Below, one piece after another: positions 10,795-22,787 of a DNA stretch of 64,000 nucleotides. How positions within the stretch are numbered: position 1 is the first letter of the stretch; every line of letters begins with the position of its first letter. The notes below the pieces were generated by a model. The model was given only the letters and a program-made list of their open reading frames with translations. It was not told where the DNA came from and did no database searches. The position numbers were made by a program, and so were the translations under genes. Source of the stretch: Adiantum capillus-veneris (taxonomy: Eukaryota > Streptophyta > Polypodiopsida > Polypodiales > Pteridaceae); the NCBI GenBank assembly GCA_014529385.2, contig CM043970.1, positions 61,571,523 to 61,635,522 on the forward strand. Direction: 5' to 3'.

Positions 10795-12361
10795 ATGGCT
10801 TCAGGCAATGATGAGTCGACTCCCTCTGCATCTGGAGATGCGGGCTGGGATCACAGCGAAGATTCAGACAGAGAGTATGGCCCGCCTCGGCCTACTCAGG
10901 CAGAGCAAAGAGAGATGGAGCGTCGTCAATTGATTGGCGATGCAACAAAGATGATGCTCAATTTTGCCAAGGACCCGAAGATGGAAAAATATATGAACCA
11001 GACCTCTTTGGAAGAGGTACAGATGGAGTGGCAAAGAACCACAACACCACTCCCGAAACCCGCTCTCAAGAAACCTTCTGCCTCCAAGAAAATATACGGA
11101 GCAGGAACTGGAGAACGTGGTTGATGCACGGATTGCTCAGCTTTTCGACGTGCAAAAGAAAGACAAAAAGCACGGCAAAAAGCAGAAGAAAGGCACTGAC
11201 TTCCAGGGATATTTGGGTCGTCGGTTGACATTTGACAAGGCAAAGAAACGGAAGAAGCGTGTTCGATTTGAAGGAGTACCCAGTTCTTCTTCTTCTTCTT
11301 TTGACAGTTCTTCTAGCTCCTCGGATTAGAGCGAAGAAGATAGAAAAATGCAAAAAGCGAAGCAAGACACAAAGCTTCGGAACGGGCAAGAAAAAGGCAA
11401 AGAAGGCTACATCTCGCCCAGAGACTGACAGTTCTACTGAGGACTCGTCTACAGACAGCTCAGATTCCGATGACGGAAAGTTTTATGCGAACAAGAAGAA
11501 TTTTTACAAAGCCAACCAGTATGACTTTCTCGAAGATAAAAGCAAGAAAGTCCGAGAGTTTAAGGAAGGTGGCCACTCCATCAAGTTTGATACTTTTCAG
11601 GATACTCAGATGCTTCGAAGGCTTTGTCTTTTATTCAGCAGTTTGACATCGCTTTCGCGGGAGGACGCTATTCAGAGCACTCCAAGATTCGGAGAGCTGC
11701 CTCTTACTCTAAGGGGAATGCTCGTACTTGGTGGTCCACGCTTCTATTAAGCAAGACTGTGCCAGTTACATGGCTGAAATTCAAGAGGCTTTTTATTTCT
11801 TCTTGGTTGACTCAAGAGTTTGAGCGAGATATACGAGCTACTTGGAACCATCTCCGGATGACCAAGAGCGATACAGTGAATTCTTATTGTGAAAGATTCT
11901 GGAGCTCTTTTCTACCCGCCTCTTCATTCAAGAAGATCTCATTCAGAGAACAGATTGAGCGGTTTACCTTGGGTCTACCTACAGAGATCCGAGATCACTG
12001 CTTGGAACAGAAGTCAGCTTCTATTCAGGAGTTGATGAGTCATGCGAAGCGGGGCTTTGCCATTCACTCTGGCAGTTTGACCTACCCCACAGATGAGGTC
12101 ACGACACAACGAACCGGACAGACTTCTGGGAATGAAAGTAGAAAAAGAAAGAGCAACCCAGAGAAAAAGGATGCACGACCTAGACTTACTCCTCAGGAGC
12201 GGACTCGCTACATCAGGGAGGGGAAGTGCTTTGGATGCGGGGAAACTGGACATATCTCCGCAAAGTGCCCTAAAAAGGCACAAAAAGAACAGAATGATAA
12301 AGACGACGACAGGCCTAAGAGTTTGAGAGCAGCTGAGGAATGTGGCAGAAAAGGCAGATAG
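10795..12361 (+). pseudogene. E2 gag (frameshifted)
   Basis: The start is the ATG at 10795 (MASGNDESTPSASGDAG). The frame stops at 11124 and continues in other frames at 11117-11329, 11232-11750 and 11624-12361, so at least three frameshifts have occurred. The pieces in order are: an acidic N-terminus; a Lys-rich zone with a Ser tract (11160-11330); a retrotransposon gag domain around 11580-12060 with SYSKGNARTWWSTLL; and a CCHC zinc knuckle CFGCGETGHISAKC near 12230-12275. Gag would form the capsid of the retrotransposon particle. This copy cannot make a full-length protein without frameshift correction. Confidence 0.85.
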
Positions 12362-12379
12362 AAAAGCAGATTTGGTACC

Positions 12380-12740
12380 ACATGGCATGGGACCTGCACC
12401 GAATCTAATGAATGAAAGTACAAACTTTGCCGCTTTCGGGGCAAAGTGAAGGATCAGGAAGCTCTTTTGAAGGAGCCAAGGCCAACTTCTTTTCACTTGG
12501 AATTGGCGGCTCGATTTGGAACTACGCCCGACAGACTGACGCCACAGGCGGAGGTAGTTCGACTGGCACCCGGATGGGATGTTGCCATTACACCGAGCAT
12601 TGGCAAACTTTGTTTGCAATGACAGGGGTGTTCAGGGCACGTGAGTGACGTTCTACTCGGGATCCCTTGGTACCACAAGAACTACGCCGTGGTTGACTAC
12701 CGGGCCGAGAAAGCGACTTTGATAAATGAAGGGTTTAGAG
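12380..12740 (+). pseudogene. E2 aspartic protease remnant
   Basis: Short in-frame pieces between gag and RT keep protease landmarks. One resembles 'FHLELAARFGTTPDRL', which aligns in position with the E5 segment after its active site. Another is 'DVLLGIPWYHKNYAVVDY' near 12648-12700, the 'DVLLGIPWL' block of gypsy proteases. The active-site D(S/T)GA motif is not recognisable and stops interrupt the frame. Confidence 0.6.
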
Positions 12741-12868
12741 ATTGTACTTGATGAACTTCAGTTTTCTTACTCATTCTTTTGGGAGAACTGAACGATGGAT
12801 AAAGGTTGAATATGTTTTGACCTGAAGAAAAGAACGCCAAGATTTTTTTTTCTCCACGCTCATGCCGA

Positions 12869-14662
12869 TTGCTTTTGAGAGGGCCTGAAGATCATACCAT
12901 TGATCTGATATCTGGAAGCACGCCACCGAATCGGCCACCTTATCGTGTGAGCCGAGTACAGAATGAAAAGATTATGAACTCAGTGAAAGACCTCTTGGAA
13001 AAGGGTCTTGTCCAGCCTAGTACTTCACCGTATTGCTCTCCAGTGTTGTTGGTTTTGAAGAAAGACGGATCTTGGAGAATGTGCATCGATTATAGCACTC
13101 TCAACGAAATCACCATTAAGATCAGATTTCCGATTCCTAGGATCGATGATATACTCGACAGGTTACAGGGATCCTCGTGCTTTAGCAGGATTGACTTGAA
13201 GAGTGGATATCATCAGATCAGGATAGCACCAGGAGATGTCTACAAGACAGCTTTTCGGACGACTTTTGGGTTATTTGAGTTTTTGGTGATGCCTTTTGGC
13301 TTAACCAATGCTCCTGCGACATTTAATCGGATGATGGACAGAATTTTTCGAGAGTACAGACTATTTGTTGGCACTTTCTTTGACGACATCATTGTTTTCT
13401 CCAAGAATGAGGCAGAACACAGAGATCATCTGCTTCAAGTCTTTCAGGCATTACGAGATCACACGTTAGTGATTAATGCAAAGAAAAGTGAATTTTTCCT
13501 ACTAGAGATACACTTTTTGGGACACATTGTGTCAGCAGCAGGAGTGCGAATGGACCCGGCCAAGATAGAGACTATCCGTGATTGGCCCGATTTGAGGAAT
13601 GTCCATGAAGTTAGAAGCTTCTTGGGACTGTGTTCGTACTACAGGCGGTTCATACGAAAGTTTGCAGAGGTTGCTTCCCCTTTGCATACCTTGACACAGA
13701 AAGGAGTACCTTTTTCGTGGGGACCCACAGAGGTGACTGCCTTTCGGACATTGAAAGAGAAATTGGCTACGAGACCTATTTTGACTTTGCCGGAATTGCA
13801 GAAGTCATTTGAAGTATATTGTGATGCTTGTGGTCGTAGTCTGGGTGCGGTCTTGCTGCAAGAAGGCCATGTCATAGCTTACGAGAGCCGTTTGTTCTCT
13901 AGGCCGGAGATGACAGCACAGATCTATGGGAAAGAGCTTTTGGCGGTTATCCATGCTCTTACTCAGCGGCGGCATTACCTACTCGGAGCGGATTTTACTG
14001 TCTTTACAGACCATCAGAGTTGGCGCTACTTCTTGTCACAGAAGCAGCTTTCGGAAAAGCAGATGCGGTGGGTGAACATCTTGTCACAGTTCCACTTCCA
14101 GATTGTCCATGTGCAGGGACAGAAGAATGTGGTGGCAGATGCTTTGTCTCGGAAACCGTTGGTTCTGGCTATTTCCGCGATACATCATAGGAGCTTCGAG
14201 GATATGGTCGATCAGTATGCCACAGATACAGGTTTTGCAGATATTTTCACACGGATACGGGATGGGGAGACAGTAGCTGGATACTCCCTTCGGGAAGGCT
14301 ACTTGATGAAAAAGACTATGTTGTGCGTTACACAACCGTTGAGGGAAAAGGTTATGACTGATTGCCACTGTCCACCTTTTACGGGTCACCGCGGCATTGC
14401 TACCACCATGAAGGGGGTACAGAGATACTTCTTTGGGCCGAGACTCAAAAAGGATGTGGAAGAGTTTGTGCGCAGTTGCTTGGTATGCCAGAAGGTCAAG
14501 TTTGACAGGCATAAGGCACAGGGATTGTTACAGCCTTTACCCACCCACCCTTGGGAAAGTATTGCAATGGATTTCATTTTTGATCTCCCGAGAGCACAGA
14601 ATGATCCCGATTACATGGCACGTCTGAGACGATTGTCTCCGACAGAGACCCCAGATTTATGA
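12869..14662 (+). pseudogene. E2 pol: reverse transcriptase, RNase H, integrase N-terminus
   Basis: A 597-codon open frame with no N-terminal linker to the protease. The RT domain is at about residues 15-215, with SRIDLKSGYHQIRI, FGLTNAPATFNRMMDRIF and the catalytic box FFDDIIVFSK. The RNase H domain covers about 300-420, with VYCDACGRSLGAVL and TDHQSWRYFL. The integrase HHCC finger is near 490-545, with HCPPFTGHRG and CLVCQKVKFDRH. The frame ends early because sequence equivalent to about 40 integrase residues between AMDFIFDLP and SDRDP is missing, which shifts it to a stop at 14660. The first catalytic Asp remains. The second (SDRDPRF) is present only in another frame. Confidence 0.9.
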
Positions 14663-15510
14663 GTTTGTTTTGGAAAGCAATTTGGGAGAACATTGGCACG
14701 CAGTTGCAGTTCTCGTCATCGTTCCACTTGCAGACTGACGGGCAATTTGAGATTGCCAATTCAGTGATTTTAGATTTATTGAAGTCTTGTATCTCGGATC
14801 AGAAGACTCAATGGGAAAAGAACTTACCTTTGGTGGAATTTGCCTACAATAACACGATACACTCTTCGACGGGGAAGACGCCATGTGAGATTGTTGAAAC
14901 TGCTGCGAAGGTTCCATCCTTCCTGAGCACGAAAGATTAGAAATTTGAAGCGGATGAATATTCGCGAGATTTGGATACGGCTTCTGCCAAGGTTCGCGAG
15001 ACTTTACAGAAGTCTCAAGAACGACAGAAAAAGGCAGCGGATCGCCATCGTCGCGACTGGAAACTGAAGGAGGATGATTGGGTGCTCTTACTTTTGAGAA
15101 GGCACGCCTACGAAAGAAAAAGGGAAAGGAGAGGCTTTTTCCAAAGCTTAGTATGTGATACTACAGACCTTTCCAGATTACTGACAAGATAAATGATGTC
15201 TCCTTCCGATTGGAACTGCCAGATACTTGGAGGATTCACAATGCATTGCATGTGAGTCTCTTGAACCCTGTTAAGGGTGATGTGCCTGATGATGGGGAGT
15301 CTGATGAGCAACCCAAAGTGGAAGAAAACGAGGAGATCCTTGTTCCTGAACAGATTTTGGCACATAACGATACGAAGAAAGGTAAAGTCCGAAGGCGGTT
15401 CTTGGTTTAGTTCAAGAACTTTCCTGCATTTGATGCGAAGTGGATGGAGGAGGAGGACCTAGCAGATACTCCTCGGATTGTGAAACTTTACCTCGATGTT
15501 TTGGTTTAGC
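14600..15510 (+). pseudogene. E2 integrase C-terminal part and chromodomain-like tail
   Basis: Continues the integrase in fragments. At 14610-14940 is the SDRDPRF box, then SLFWKAIWENIG and a changed 'QTDGQFEIAN' where the catalytic Glu is expected, stopped by a TAG after STKD. At 14971-15192 is a linker helix with QKKAADRHRRDW. At 15210-15500 is IHNALHVSLLNPVKGDVP, then EEILVPEQILAH and a chromodomain-like 'FPAFDAKWMEEEDLADTP'. The frame has stops at 14938-14940 and about 15408, so the tail is split into three pieces. Confidence 0.8.
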
Positions 15511-16115
15511 ATAGTCTACTCCAAACGGAACCCAGAAACTCAGCTTGGCCGAAGATCTGGTGCAGTGGGATGCACAAGAGGGGAGTCACTCCACTCCTTT
15601 GTCAACAGATGCCTCGATTTTGATACTAAAGTCACTGATGTCTCTTTGAGCTTCAGGGATACTGAGAGCTGACAGTATTCTGCTGGATGACTTTATGAAA
15701 TGGAATTCTTGATTATGATACTGATTTGTTCTTGACTTCTTGTGAGTGCAGGAACTGATAGCCGAAATGACTCCAGCATTTTGGTCTACTTGATCTCGAA
15801 TAGACATGGTTGCAATAGGGGTTAGTCAATCGGACATCGATGAGGTCCCGATTGGACCTAGATGTGATTGCTAGCTACATTGCCGATAAATCATGGTCTA
15901 AGATCCGAATGAATGTTGAATGTCATGTGATGTCCTGTGATGTCTGGTGATGTCCTGTGATGTCGTGTGATGTGACTGTCGATTTTGTACATGTGCTAGA
16001 TGTGCGTTCCTAGTACGTAGGTACTAACAGTCAGTGTCTGCTAAGACGGTTTATGGCTTTTGTCGGTTTTGTAGGCGTAATCGCGGTCGATTACAATGCT
16101 TTCAAGAGGGGGGTA

Positions 16116-16677
16116 TGTCACAAAGTGAAGACGTGGAGGACAACAAAAACCCTAATTTCTGCCAGAAACCCTAAAATTCCTGCAAACCCTAATTTTTGCT
16201 AGAAACCCTAAATTCCGGAAATCGCGGAGGCGGATTATTAAAAAAAAAATTATTTTTTTATTTTTTTTTTTGGAAAATGATGAGCGACGCGAGTTTTGCT
16301 TTTGCTTTTTTTTGTAAAAAAAAAAGAGAAAAGACTCTCTAAGAGAGAGAGAGAACTGATGCTTTTGATTTTAAAAGCTTTTGGGGCTATGCTTTTGGGC
16401 ATCCCTTGTAACCTTTAAATTAGTGGTGAGGGCCTCACTTCTAAGAGCATCTGGACGCAGAGTCTGAGAGTGAAACCCTAACCGCTCTCTTGTACTTTGA
16501 TGATTGATTAATGCAAAAAGAAATACCGAAAGGGGCACCAGTCTTTGGGGCCAATATCTCTAGGCACAGAACTCCGCCGGGCCAGTGCAAATCTATTGTG
16601 ATCTGTGAATTGTTTTGAAGTGGTTATTTGGTGCTGTCGCGGTTGATTCTTGACTTGGAGTGTCCAAGTCTGTTACA
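16116..16677 (+). repeat. 3' LTR of E2
   Basis: Preceded by the polypurine tract and followed by the TSD GGGCA. It is 562 bp against 555 for the 5' copy. The main visible difference is a longer A/T homopolymer stretch at 16240-16272. In the shared block one base differs (GGGGCACC for GGGGCGCC). Confidence 0.92.
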
Positions 16678-16682
16678 GGGCA

Positions 16683-17218
16683 TGGCTCGCGAGGGGGAAC
16701 TTGTCCAGCGTCGCGGCATTCACGACCGAGTACTTGACTAGGGTCGGATATATGTGCCACTAAGTAAGCCCATTTTGATTTCTTTTTAAGATGAAATCTT
16801 TTGGAAGCTTCATGTTGCTGGTTTTGTTGTTGATGATTCCAATAAGAAGTAGGTTGCTTAGAACTGTAGCATTTCCAAGAATATTCATGCTCAGACTTTT
16901 GTTGCTCGCACAAAGATATTTTGTGTCTAGTTGTCTCTGAGAAACCATGCTTTGGGTGAGAAAATTTGAGTTCCGAAGCCTTTGGTTTGCGTGGTTCTTT
17001 CTGATCGACCACTGAAGCTTCAAAAGAAGATGGCTAAGAAGTAGCATGAATAGACCGAGAAGTAGTAATATGACTCCGGGAAGATGTTTGCGTCTACATC
17101 TGCTCCAAGCAAGTGTAAATTGATGCGAGGCTTGTGGAAAGTGTTGTCATCTGCTCTTTGAGAACTGCTTCGGGTCCTCGGGTGGAATAGAGTTGTTGTC
17201 ATCTTGTGATTCAGCCAT
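16683..17218 (-). pseudogene. Degenerate gag-like ORF, 5' half (split by E2)
   Basis: From an ATG at about 17218 the minus strand reads MAESQDDNNSIPPEDP. After a one-base shift it continues with a heptad-like 'LKEQMTTLSTSLASIYTCL' segment. Two in-frame TAG codons follow, then an open basic, Gln/His-rich segment (from about 17037, SSFEASVVDQKEPRKPKASE) down to the E2 insertion at 16683. The N-terminal coil resembles plant retrotransposon gag proteins in style only, and no zinc knuckle is seen. The TSD GGGCA lies within the Cys-Pro codons at the junction, and the frame on both sides is the same. Confidence 0.4.
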
Positions 17219-17220
17219 GT

Positions 17221-18494
17221 TGATTGCTTAGAAGAAGTAACTAATAACTTAGAATAAGCTCACGAACTGATACTTCACGAGCAGGAACTGTTTTTGGAGC
17301 AGGTTCCAGCTCTGGCCGAGACTCGGGAACGGGAACGGGAACTAGAACCGGTTCGGGTAATGGAAGTGGTTCCAGAGCCGGTAGAGGCAAAAGATGATTT
17401 CCTGGGAGAATCTCCACAGGTATCTCGTCTATGTATGAAAAATATAGATTGGGTACTAGAAGACTTCGTCAGCCATGATGGCGAAGTGTCTGAAAAAGTG
17501 CACACAAAGCCAGCATTGGAAGGAGCAATGGGCTGAGGATGCAATCGCGTTGCTGACTTTCATTGTTTTCTTTTTTAAATTCTTGTACGCTGCTGGTTAT
17601 TTACCCATAAGGTGCAAAGGCGATTATTTTATGTTTTTTTGGGGCAGGCCGGTCAAGTTTCGCCAGCCACTTAAAACATTAAGAGGTTTTTTTTTTTAAA
17701 GTTAAAATGACTTGCGTTGTTGGCCCTTTGACGTTAAAACACTCCAGCGTTTCAGCCTAGTGATTGATTCAACCAACGCTTCAATGTTTGAGGAATTTCA
17801 GCGCAAAGCAGCTAGCGCAAGCAAATTTCAGCACCAACGTGGAGCATTGCAGCACAGGGGTGTGGGGAAAGGGTGCGGGGAAGGGGTACACTCTATGTGC
17901 AACCCTTGGGGAAAGGGTGCCACCAAAGTGAAGGGGTGCCTTCTATGATGCCCTTTCGCGAAGAGGTGCCCCTTTTGATGTGCAATAGCCAGCAAAGAGA
18001 ATTCAGCCACCAGCAAAGGGAGCGCCACACCCGCAAATAGGTACTAGTGTATGCAAAAGGGTGCCAGCAAGGTGAAGAGTTGTCCTTTCACATGAATAGG
18101 TGTGAGCGCAATCCCGAAGCAATGCCACCCGATGAAGAGACACACGAAGGGTCACCAGCATATTACCTGATACGCGTATCTGGTAACCAGCATATTCATG
18201 TTACCTGATACGCGTATGCATGTGTGTACCACCTTTCTTCTGCTTCCATGCAACTCCGGGAAGGGGGAGAAGGGTGGAGAGGGTAGCGGCAAGGGTAAGA
18301 GGCTCACAACCTTCGGGTCCGGGAAAAAAATTTGCTTTAATACCACTGTGAAGAACACTCTTACTATGTGTGTTTATTCATGATTGAACTGAGACCTACT
18401 TGTATCGACTTCGGCCATTTCCAAATTAATAAAATCCATTCTGTTTGTTTACTTAATCTACTTACATGAGTTGATGACAATCAAACATCAAATT
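17221..18494. other. Non-coding stretch between E2 and E4
   Basis: No coding feature I trust. A plus-strand frame at 17294-17536 is rich in Glu/Arg/Val but has no recognisable domain. Between 17860 and 18110 imperfect GGTGCC and AAGGGGTGCC repeats recur. At 18160-18220 two copies of TTACCTGATACGCGTAT lie about 40 bp apart, each containing the palindrome ATACGCGTAT. Confidence 0.4.
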
Positions 18495-21202
18495 TGTCCG
18501 ACCTTGAGAAGAAACAACAAAACTTTCTGCAAGCTCAAGCTGGTTGTTTCTTTGAAGGCTTACCAAGAGAGTTACCTTCTGAGCATCTTGAAGATCATAC
18601 CACTTATTTGATTCCCAACAGCACACCACCGAATTGGCCTTGGCACTCTGCCAATGGGGGTCGATAGCTACAAATGAGTCCTTGGCCTCCCTTTTATAAT
18701 AATGGCCGGTCACACTGGCCAGGTTCACACTACGTCCCCCCGGACACTGGACGCCCATCCCGACAACGTCTAGGCTAGATCCCCTCTCCTGTAATCGGGA
18801 CATAACACTTTCTGTCTCACGAATGCTCCTGCAACGTTCAATAGGATGATCAACAGGATTTTTAGAAAGTACAGGTCATTCGTGGACTCTAAGAGTGAGA
18901 CAGAGCACGGACAGCATCTATTACAGGTTTTCCAAGCACTGCGGCAACATCGACTGGTGGTTAATGGGAAAAAGAGCGAGTTTCTCTTGCCAAGGATACA
19001 CTTTTTGGGACATATTGTCTCTACACAGGGTGTGGACCCAACCAAGATTGATACAATTCGACATTGACCAAATTTAAAGAATGTCCACAAAGTTCGAAGC
19101 TTTTTGGGTTTGTGCTCTTATTATCGGCGGTTCATTCAAAAATTTGTAGAGATTGCTTTCATTTGCATGTTTTGACACAAAAAGGATTCCTTTCGTCCCA
19201 TCTGAGATTGCAGCCTTCAAGACTCAAAGGAAAGTTGACAAACTGGTCCAATGTTGGTATTAGCAAACTTGCAATAACCATTTGAAGTTTCCTGTGATAC
19301 CTGTGGTCGCAATCTGGGAGCGGTCTTGATGCAGGAGGGCCGTGTTGTAGCTTATGAGAGTAGAATGTTTTCATCCCAGAACAGGTTACACAAGTTTATG
19401 AGAAAGAGCTTTTGGCAGTTATCCATGCTCTTACTCAGTGACGCCATTTTCCACTCAGAGCCGACTTTATAGTGTTCACCGACCATCAAAGTTTGCAATA
19501 CTTCTTGTCTCATAAACAACTTTCGGACAAATAGATGCGGTGCACAAACATTTTGTCGCAAATCAAACTTCAAATCGTCCATGTTCAGGGACAAAAAAAC
19601 GTGGTGGCACACGCATTGTCTAACAAGCCGCTGATTTCAGCTATTTCGGTGATTCACCACTAGAGCTTCGAGGACGTGGTAGATCAATACGCCACAGATC
19701 CAGATTTTGCACACATCTTTGACCGCTTGCAGAGTGGGGAGACGGTTGGAGGCTAACCTCTCAAGGAAGGCTACTTGATGCGGAAGTATGTGTTGTGTGT
19801 TACACAGACTGTCCACCTTTTTCGGGCCATCGCAGCATAGACACCACTTTGAAAGATGTGGAGCGGTACTTCCACTGGCCGAGGCTCAAAAAGGATGTGG
19901 ACGAGTTTGTTCCTAGTTGTTTAGAATGCCAAAAGGTCAAGTTTGACAGGCATAAGGCACCAGGTTTTCTACAACCCTTACCTATACTACCTAGCCGACC
20001 ATGGGAAAGTATAGTAATGGAGTTCATTTTTTACCTTTCCAAGACTCAAAGTGGACATGGCATTTGGATAGTCATCGACAGATTCAATAAACAGGCACAC
20101 TTTATTTCGGTGAAGAAGACTGTTAAACCCGATCATTTGGCTAAATTGTTTGTCACGCAGATTTTTCGACTCCATGGTATACCTAAGTATATAGTTTTAG
20201 ATAGAGATCCGTGCTTTACAAGATTATTTTGGAGGACAATCTGGGAGAATATTGGTACACGGGTACAATTCTCGTCATCTTTCCACCCAAAGACAGATGG
20301 GCAATTAGAGATAGAAAATTCATTTGTTTTGGACTTGTTGAAGTCATATATCTCTGATCAGAAGACTCAATGGGAGAAGTATTTGCCCTTGGTGGAGTTT
20401 GCCTCTAACAACACAATTCGTACGTTTACGGGGAAGGCACCATTTGAGATTATCGAGGGTGTTAAGAAGGTTTCACCTATTTTAAGCACCAAAGATAAGA
20501 TTTTTGAAGCGGATTAGTACACTCAAGATCTCAACACTGCTTTTGCTAAGGTGCGCAAGGTTTGAGAAGACACGCCTACGGAAACAGAAGGATAAGGAGC
20601 ATATTTTTCCAAAGTTGAGTATGCGATACTACGGCCCTTTCCATATTCACGAGAAGATCAATGATGTATCCTTCACACTGCAGTTACCGGGAAGATTCAC
20701 AATGCATTTCATGTGAGTCTTTGGAGACCTTTCAGAGGTGAAGTGCCAGTGGACAGGAGCCAAAGGAGCAGCCCGTACTAGAAGAGAGAGAAGAGATTCT
20801 CATTCTTGAACAAGTCCTACTCACAAGGAAAGAAAAGTGAAAGGTAAGCTGGCACGCAGTATTTAGTCAAGTTCAGAAACTACCCACTTTCAGATGTAAA
20901 ATGGATAGAGGAGGACCTAGCAAATACTCCTCAGATTTTAGAGCTTTACCTTGAACTTTTTGGTCTAGCACCGACTATTCCAAGAATTACCGATGAATCA
21001 ACGCGTTAAATCTAGTGCAGTGCGGACTGCACAAGAGGGGAGTTACTCCGCTCCTTTGTCACAGGTTACCTCTATGAAATAAAGTCATTGATTTCTTTTG
21101 AGATTTCAGGGTTACTAACGGGCTGCTAACAATATTCTACTGAATGACTTTATGTAAAGAAGTACTTTGAAATGAGAATTCTTGAAATGAATTTGTTCCA
21201 GG
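18495..21202 (+). pseudogene. E4: decayed Ty3/gypsy pol, E2-related
   Basis: Plus-strand pol remnant with many stops. At 18495-18640 the linker before RT survives (EHLEDHTTYLIPNSTPPN). About 150 bp of unrelated sequence then replaces most of RT. At 18815-19075 the RT C-terminal part resumes (TNAPATFNRMINRIFRKYR, then LPRIHFLGHIVSTQGVD). RNase H pieces follow at 19270-19620. Integrase is nearly open at 19795-20517, with HHCC (ECQKVKFDRHKAPGFLQPL) and DRDPCF, and 'DGQLEIEN' for the Glu box. A chromodomain-like tail ends near 20960. The 3' untranslated part matches E2 up to 21197, where E5 is inserted. Confidence 0.85.
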
Positions 21203-22679
21203 TGTCACCAGCGTGTGACTACTATCTATCCTTTTTGTTGATTTCTTTCTTATTATCTATTTACTTTCACTTTTTGGAAACACCCCTCGGGAAATCTAAC
21301 TGCCCTGCATTGCATAGCTAGTGTGGAACTGTCCAGAGGGAGTCCAGGCCTGAGGGCAAGAGAGCACTAAGGTTGGACAAGGACTATGGTTAGCCAAGTG
21401 GGGTCATTGACTAGCCAAAGTGGAATCCTTTGCTACAGAGGCTACATTTCAGTTTTGGATGTGGCCGCAGTGTACAAAGAGGGTCGGATGACCTAGAAAG
21501 ATACAATGGCAGCATCTCCTAAAATTTAGGGAACTGCTATTTTGGGACCTGAAAATGTCTTCGCGTCATTACGTGCAGTTTGACATGGGGATCATTTTGT
21601 TACTCTGTGGCCAAGTCAACAGAGGCTGCAGGTGAGATATTTTTAGACCCGAGGGTCTAAAGCGGGAAAATGCACAAATGAGTGACACTTGGCACTCTGA
21701 GGCCAGTTTACTACTTATAGAGAAGGCAAAAACGTGATTTATAGCTGGGAGGCTCATTTTGCAAGTCTCTGTCACAGGTTAAGAGCTATGGAGTGCTTGC
21801 TTTCCCTCTTATGCACAGTGCGGTGCCAGGAGTGATGCCCTGCACGCTACGCACTGCCCTCTCTCTCCCCTTTGGCAGTATGTTATGCCCCTCTAGTGGG
21901 CTCTTCATTTGACCAATGTACAGTTGTGTGGGTTCATGCGCGATTGCCGAGGCAAGAGCCTCTTGCACAGGTACTGGATTAGCTAGCGGCTAATCCCCCC
22001 GCAGGTACAGGTGAATTCGGAGAGGTTTCACGCCAGAAATCTCGTCCGATTCAAAGGGCAAGTAGCCCTACAGGTGCGGGAGCTCGAGGACTTGCTAGGG
22101 ATGCGACCGGCACGCGAAACGGAGCCCGAAACAGTGAATTACAGCCTGCTGTGTATTTTTGCAGGTTTAGGGTTTTGGCCCTAAACGGACCCTAATACCC
22201 CCAGGAGGTTCGGGGACGCAAGGGGACCGCTGTACAGGCGATCTGGCGCATTTTCAGGGCTGAAAACAGAGAATTCAGCGTGCTGCAGATTCTCGCCAGG
22301 TTTTGCAAAGTGCCCGTATGCGTCGGGAAAGTCAGTCAATGCGTGGGAATACTGACCGTGAAGGGTTCTAGTACAGTTATGCTGCCGAAATCGGGCTGGA
22401 ACAGTGGAAATTCAGCCGAGTTTGTGCGGGGCAGCTTGTAGGAACCACAGCATTTATTCCCTCTTTTGAACAATAAAGAAATACCGAAAGGGGCGCCTAA
22501 GTTAGGGGCCAATCTGGTGTCTGTCCACTCATACAGGTGCAATCTAGCAGCCTGTATCCCTCTCCCCTTTGATGTGTCTTGAAAGTACAGGTAAAATAGA
22601 CGACTAATAATGGGTGAAAGCTAAATCAAGGTTTAAAGTAAAGTCTACCGCCCTTTTTGGATTGAACAGGCCGGTTTCA
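21203..22679 (+). repeat. 5' LTR of E5
   Basis: Starts TGTCACCAGC and ends CGGTTTCA. It contains an inverted telobox pair (GTTTAGGG...CCCTAAAC at about 22167-22188), an AATAAA signal at 22472-22477, and the shared block AAATACCGAAAGGGGCGCC...GGGGCCAAT at 22476-22513. Confidence 0.95.
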
Positions 22680-22697
22680 TGGTTCCATCGACGGGAT
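22680..22697 (+). promoter_or_regulatory. Probable primer-binding site of E5
   Basis: TGGTTCCATCGACGGG directly follows the LTR. It starts TGG as required to pair with tRNA CCA, but unlike E2, E3 and E7 it is not the initiator-Met sequence. I cannot name the tRNA with confidence. Confidence 0.5.
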
Positions 22698-22787
22698 TAA
22701 ATCACTTTTTCCCATAGAAGTGAGCCTTGGGCAGTTTTCGGCTTGAAGACACAGGGGATCATAGACGAGACACAGGGAATTGTAATT

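Larger units (their letters stand above)
10169..16677 (+). mobile_element. Ty3/gypsy LTR retrotransposon E2
   Basis: A complete-length element of 6509 bp with LTRs of 555 and 562 bp, flanked by the perfect 5-bp target duplication GGGCA (10164-10168 and 16678-16682). It has a tRNA-iMet primer site, a polypurine tract TTCAAGAGGGGGGTA at 16101-16115, and gag-protease-RT-RNase H-integrase in gypsy order on the plus strand. Frameshifts, stops and a small integrase deletion make it non-autonomous. The LTRs are still very alike, so the insertion is fairly recent even though the coding region is broken. Confidence 0.92.

Noticed and set aside
17294-17536. 81-codon Glu/Arg-rich plus-strand ORF
   Set aside because: It has repeated ER/PV-like composition and no domain; probably chance or antisense of the old gag-like region.
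21569-22542. Identical 60-68 codon ORFs in both E5 LTRs (21569-21775 and 28791-28997, and others)
   Set aside because: They are identical only because the LTRs are identical, and no protein family is recognisable.
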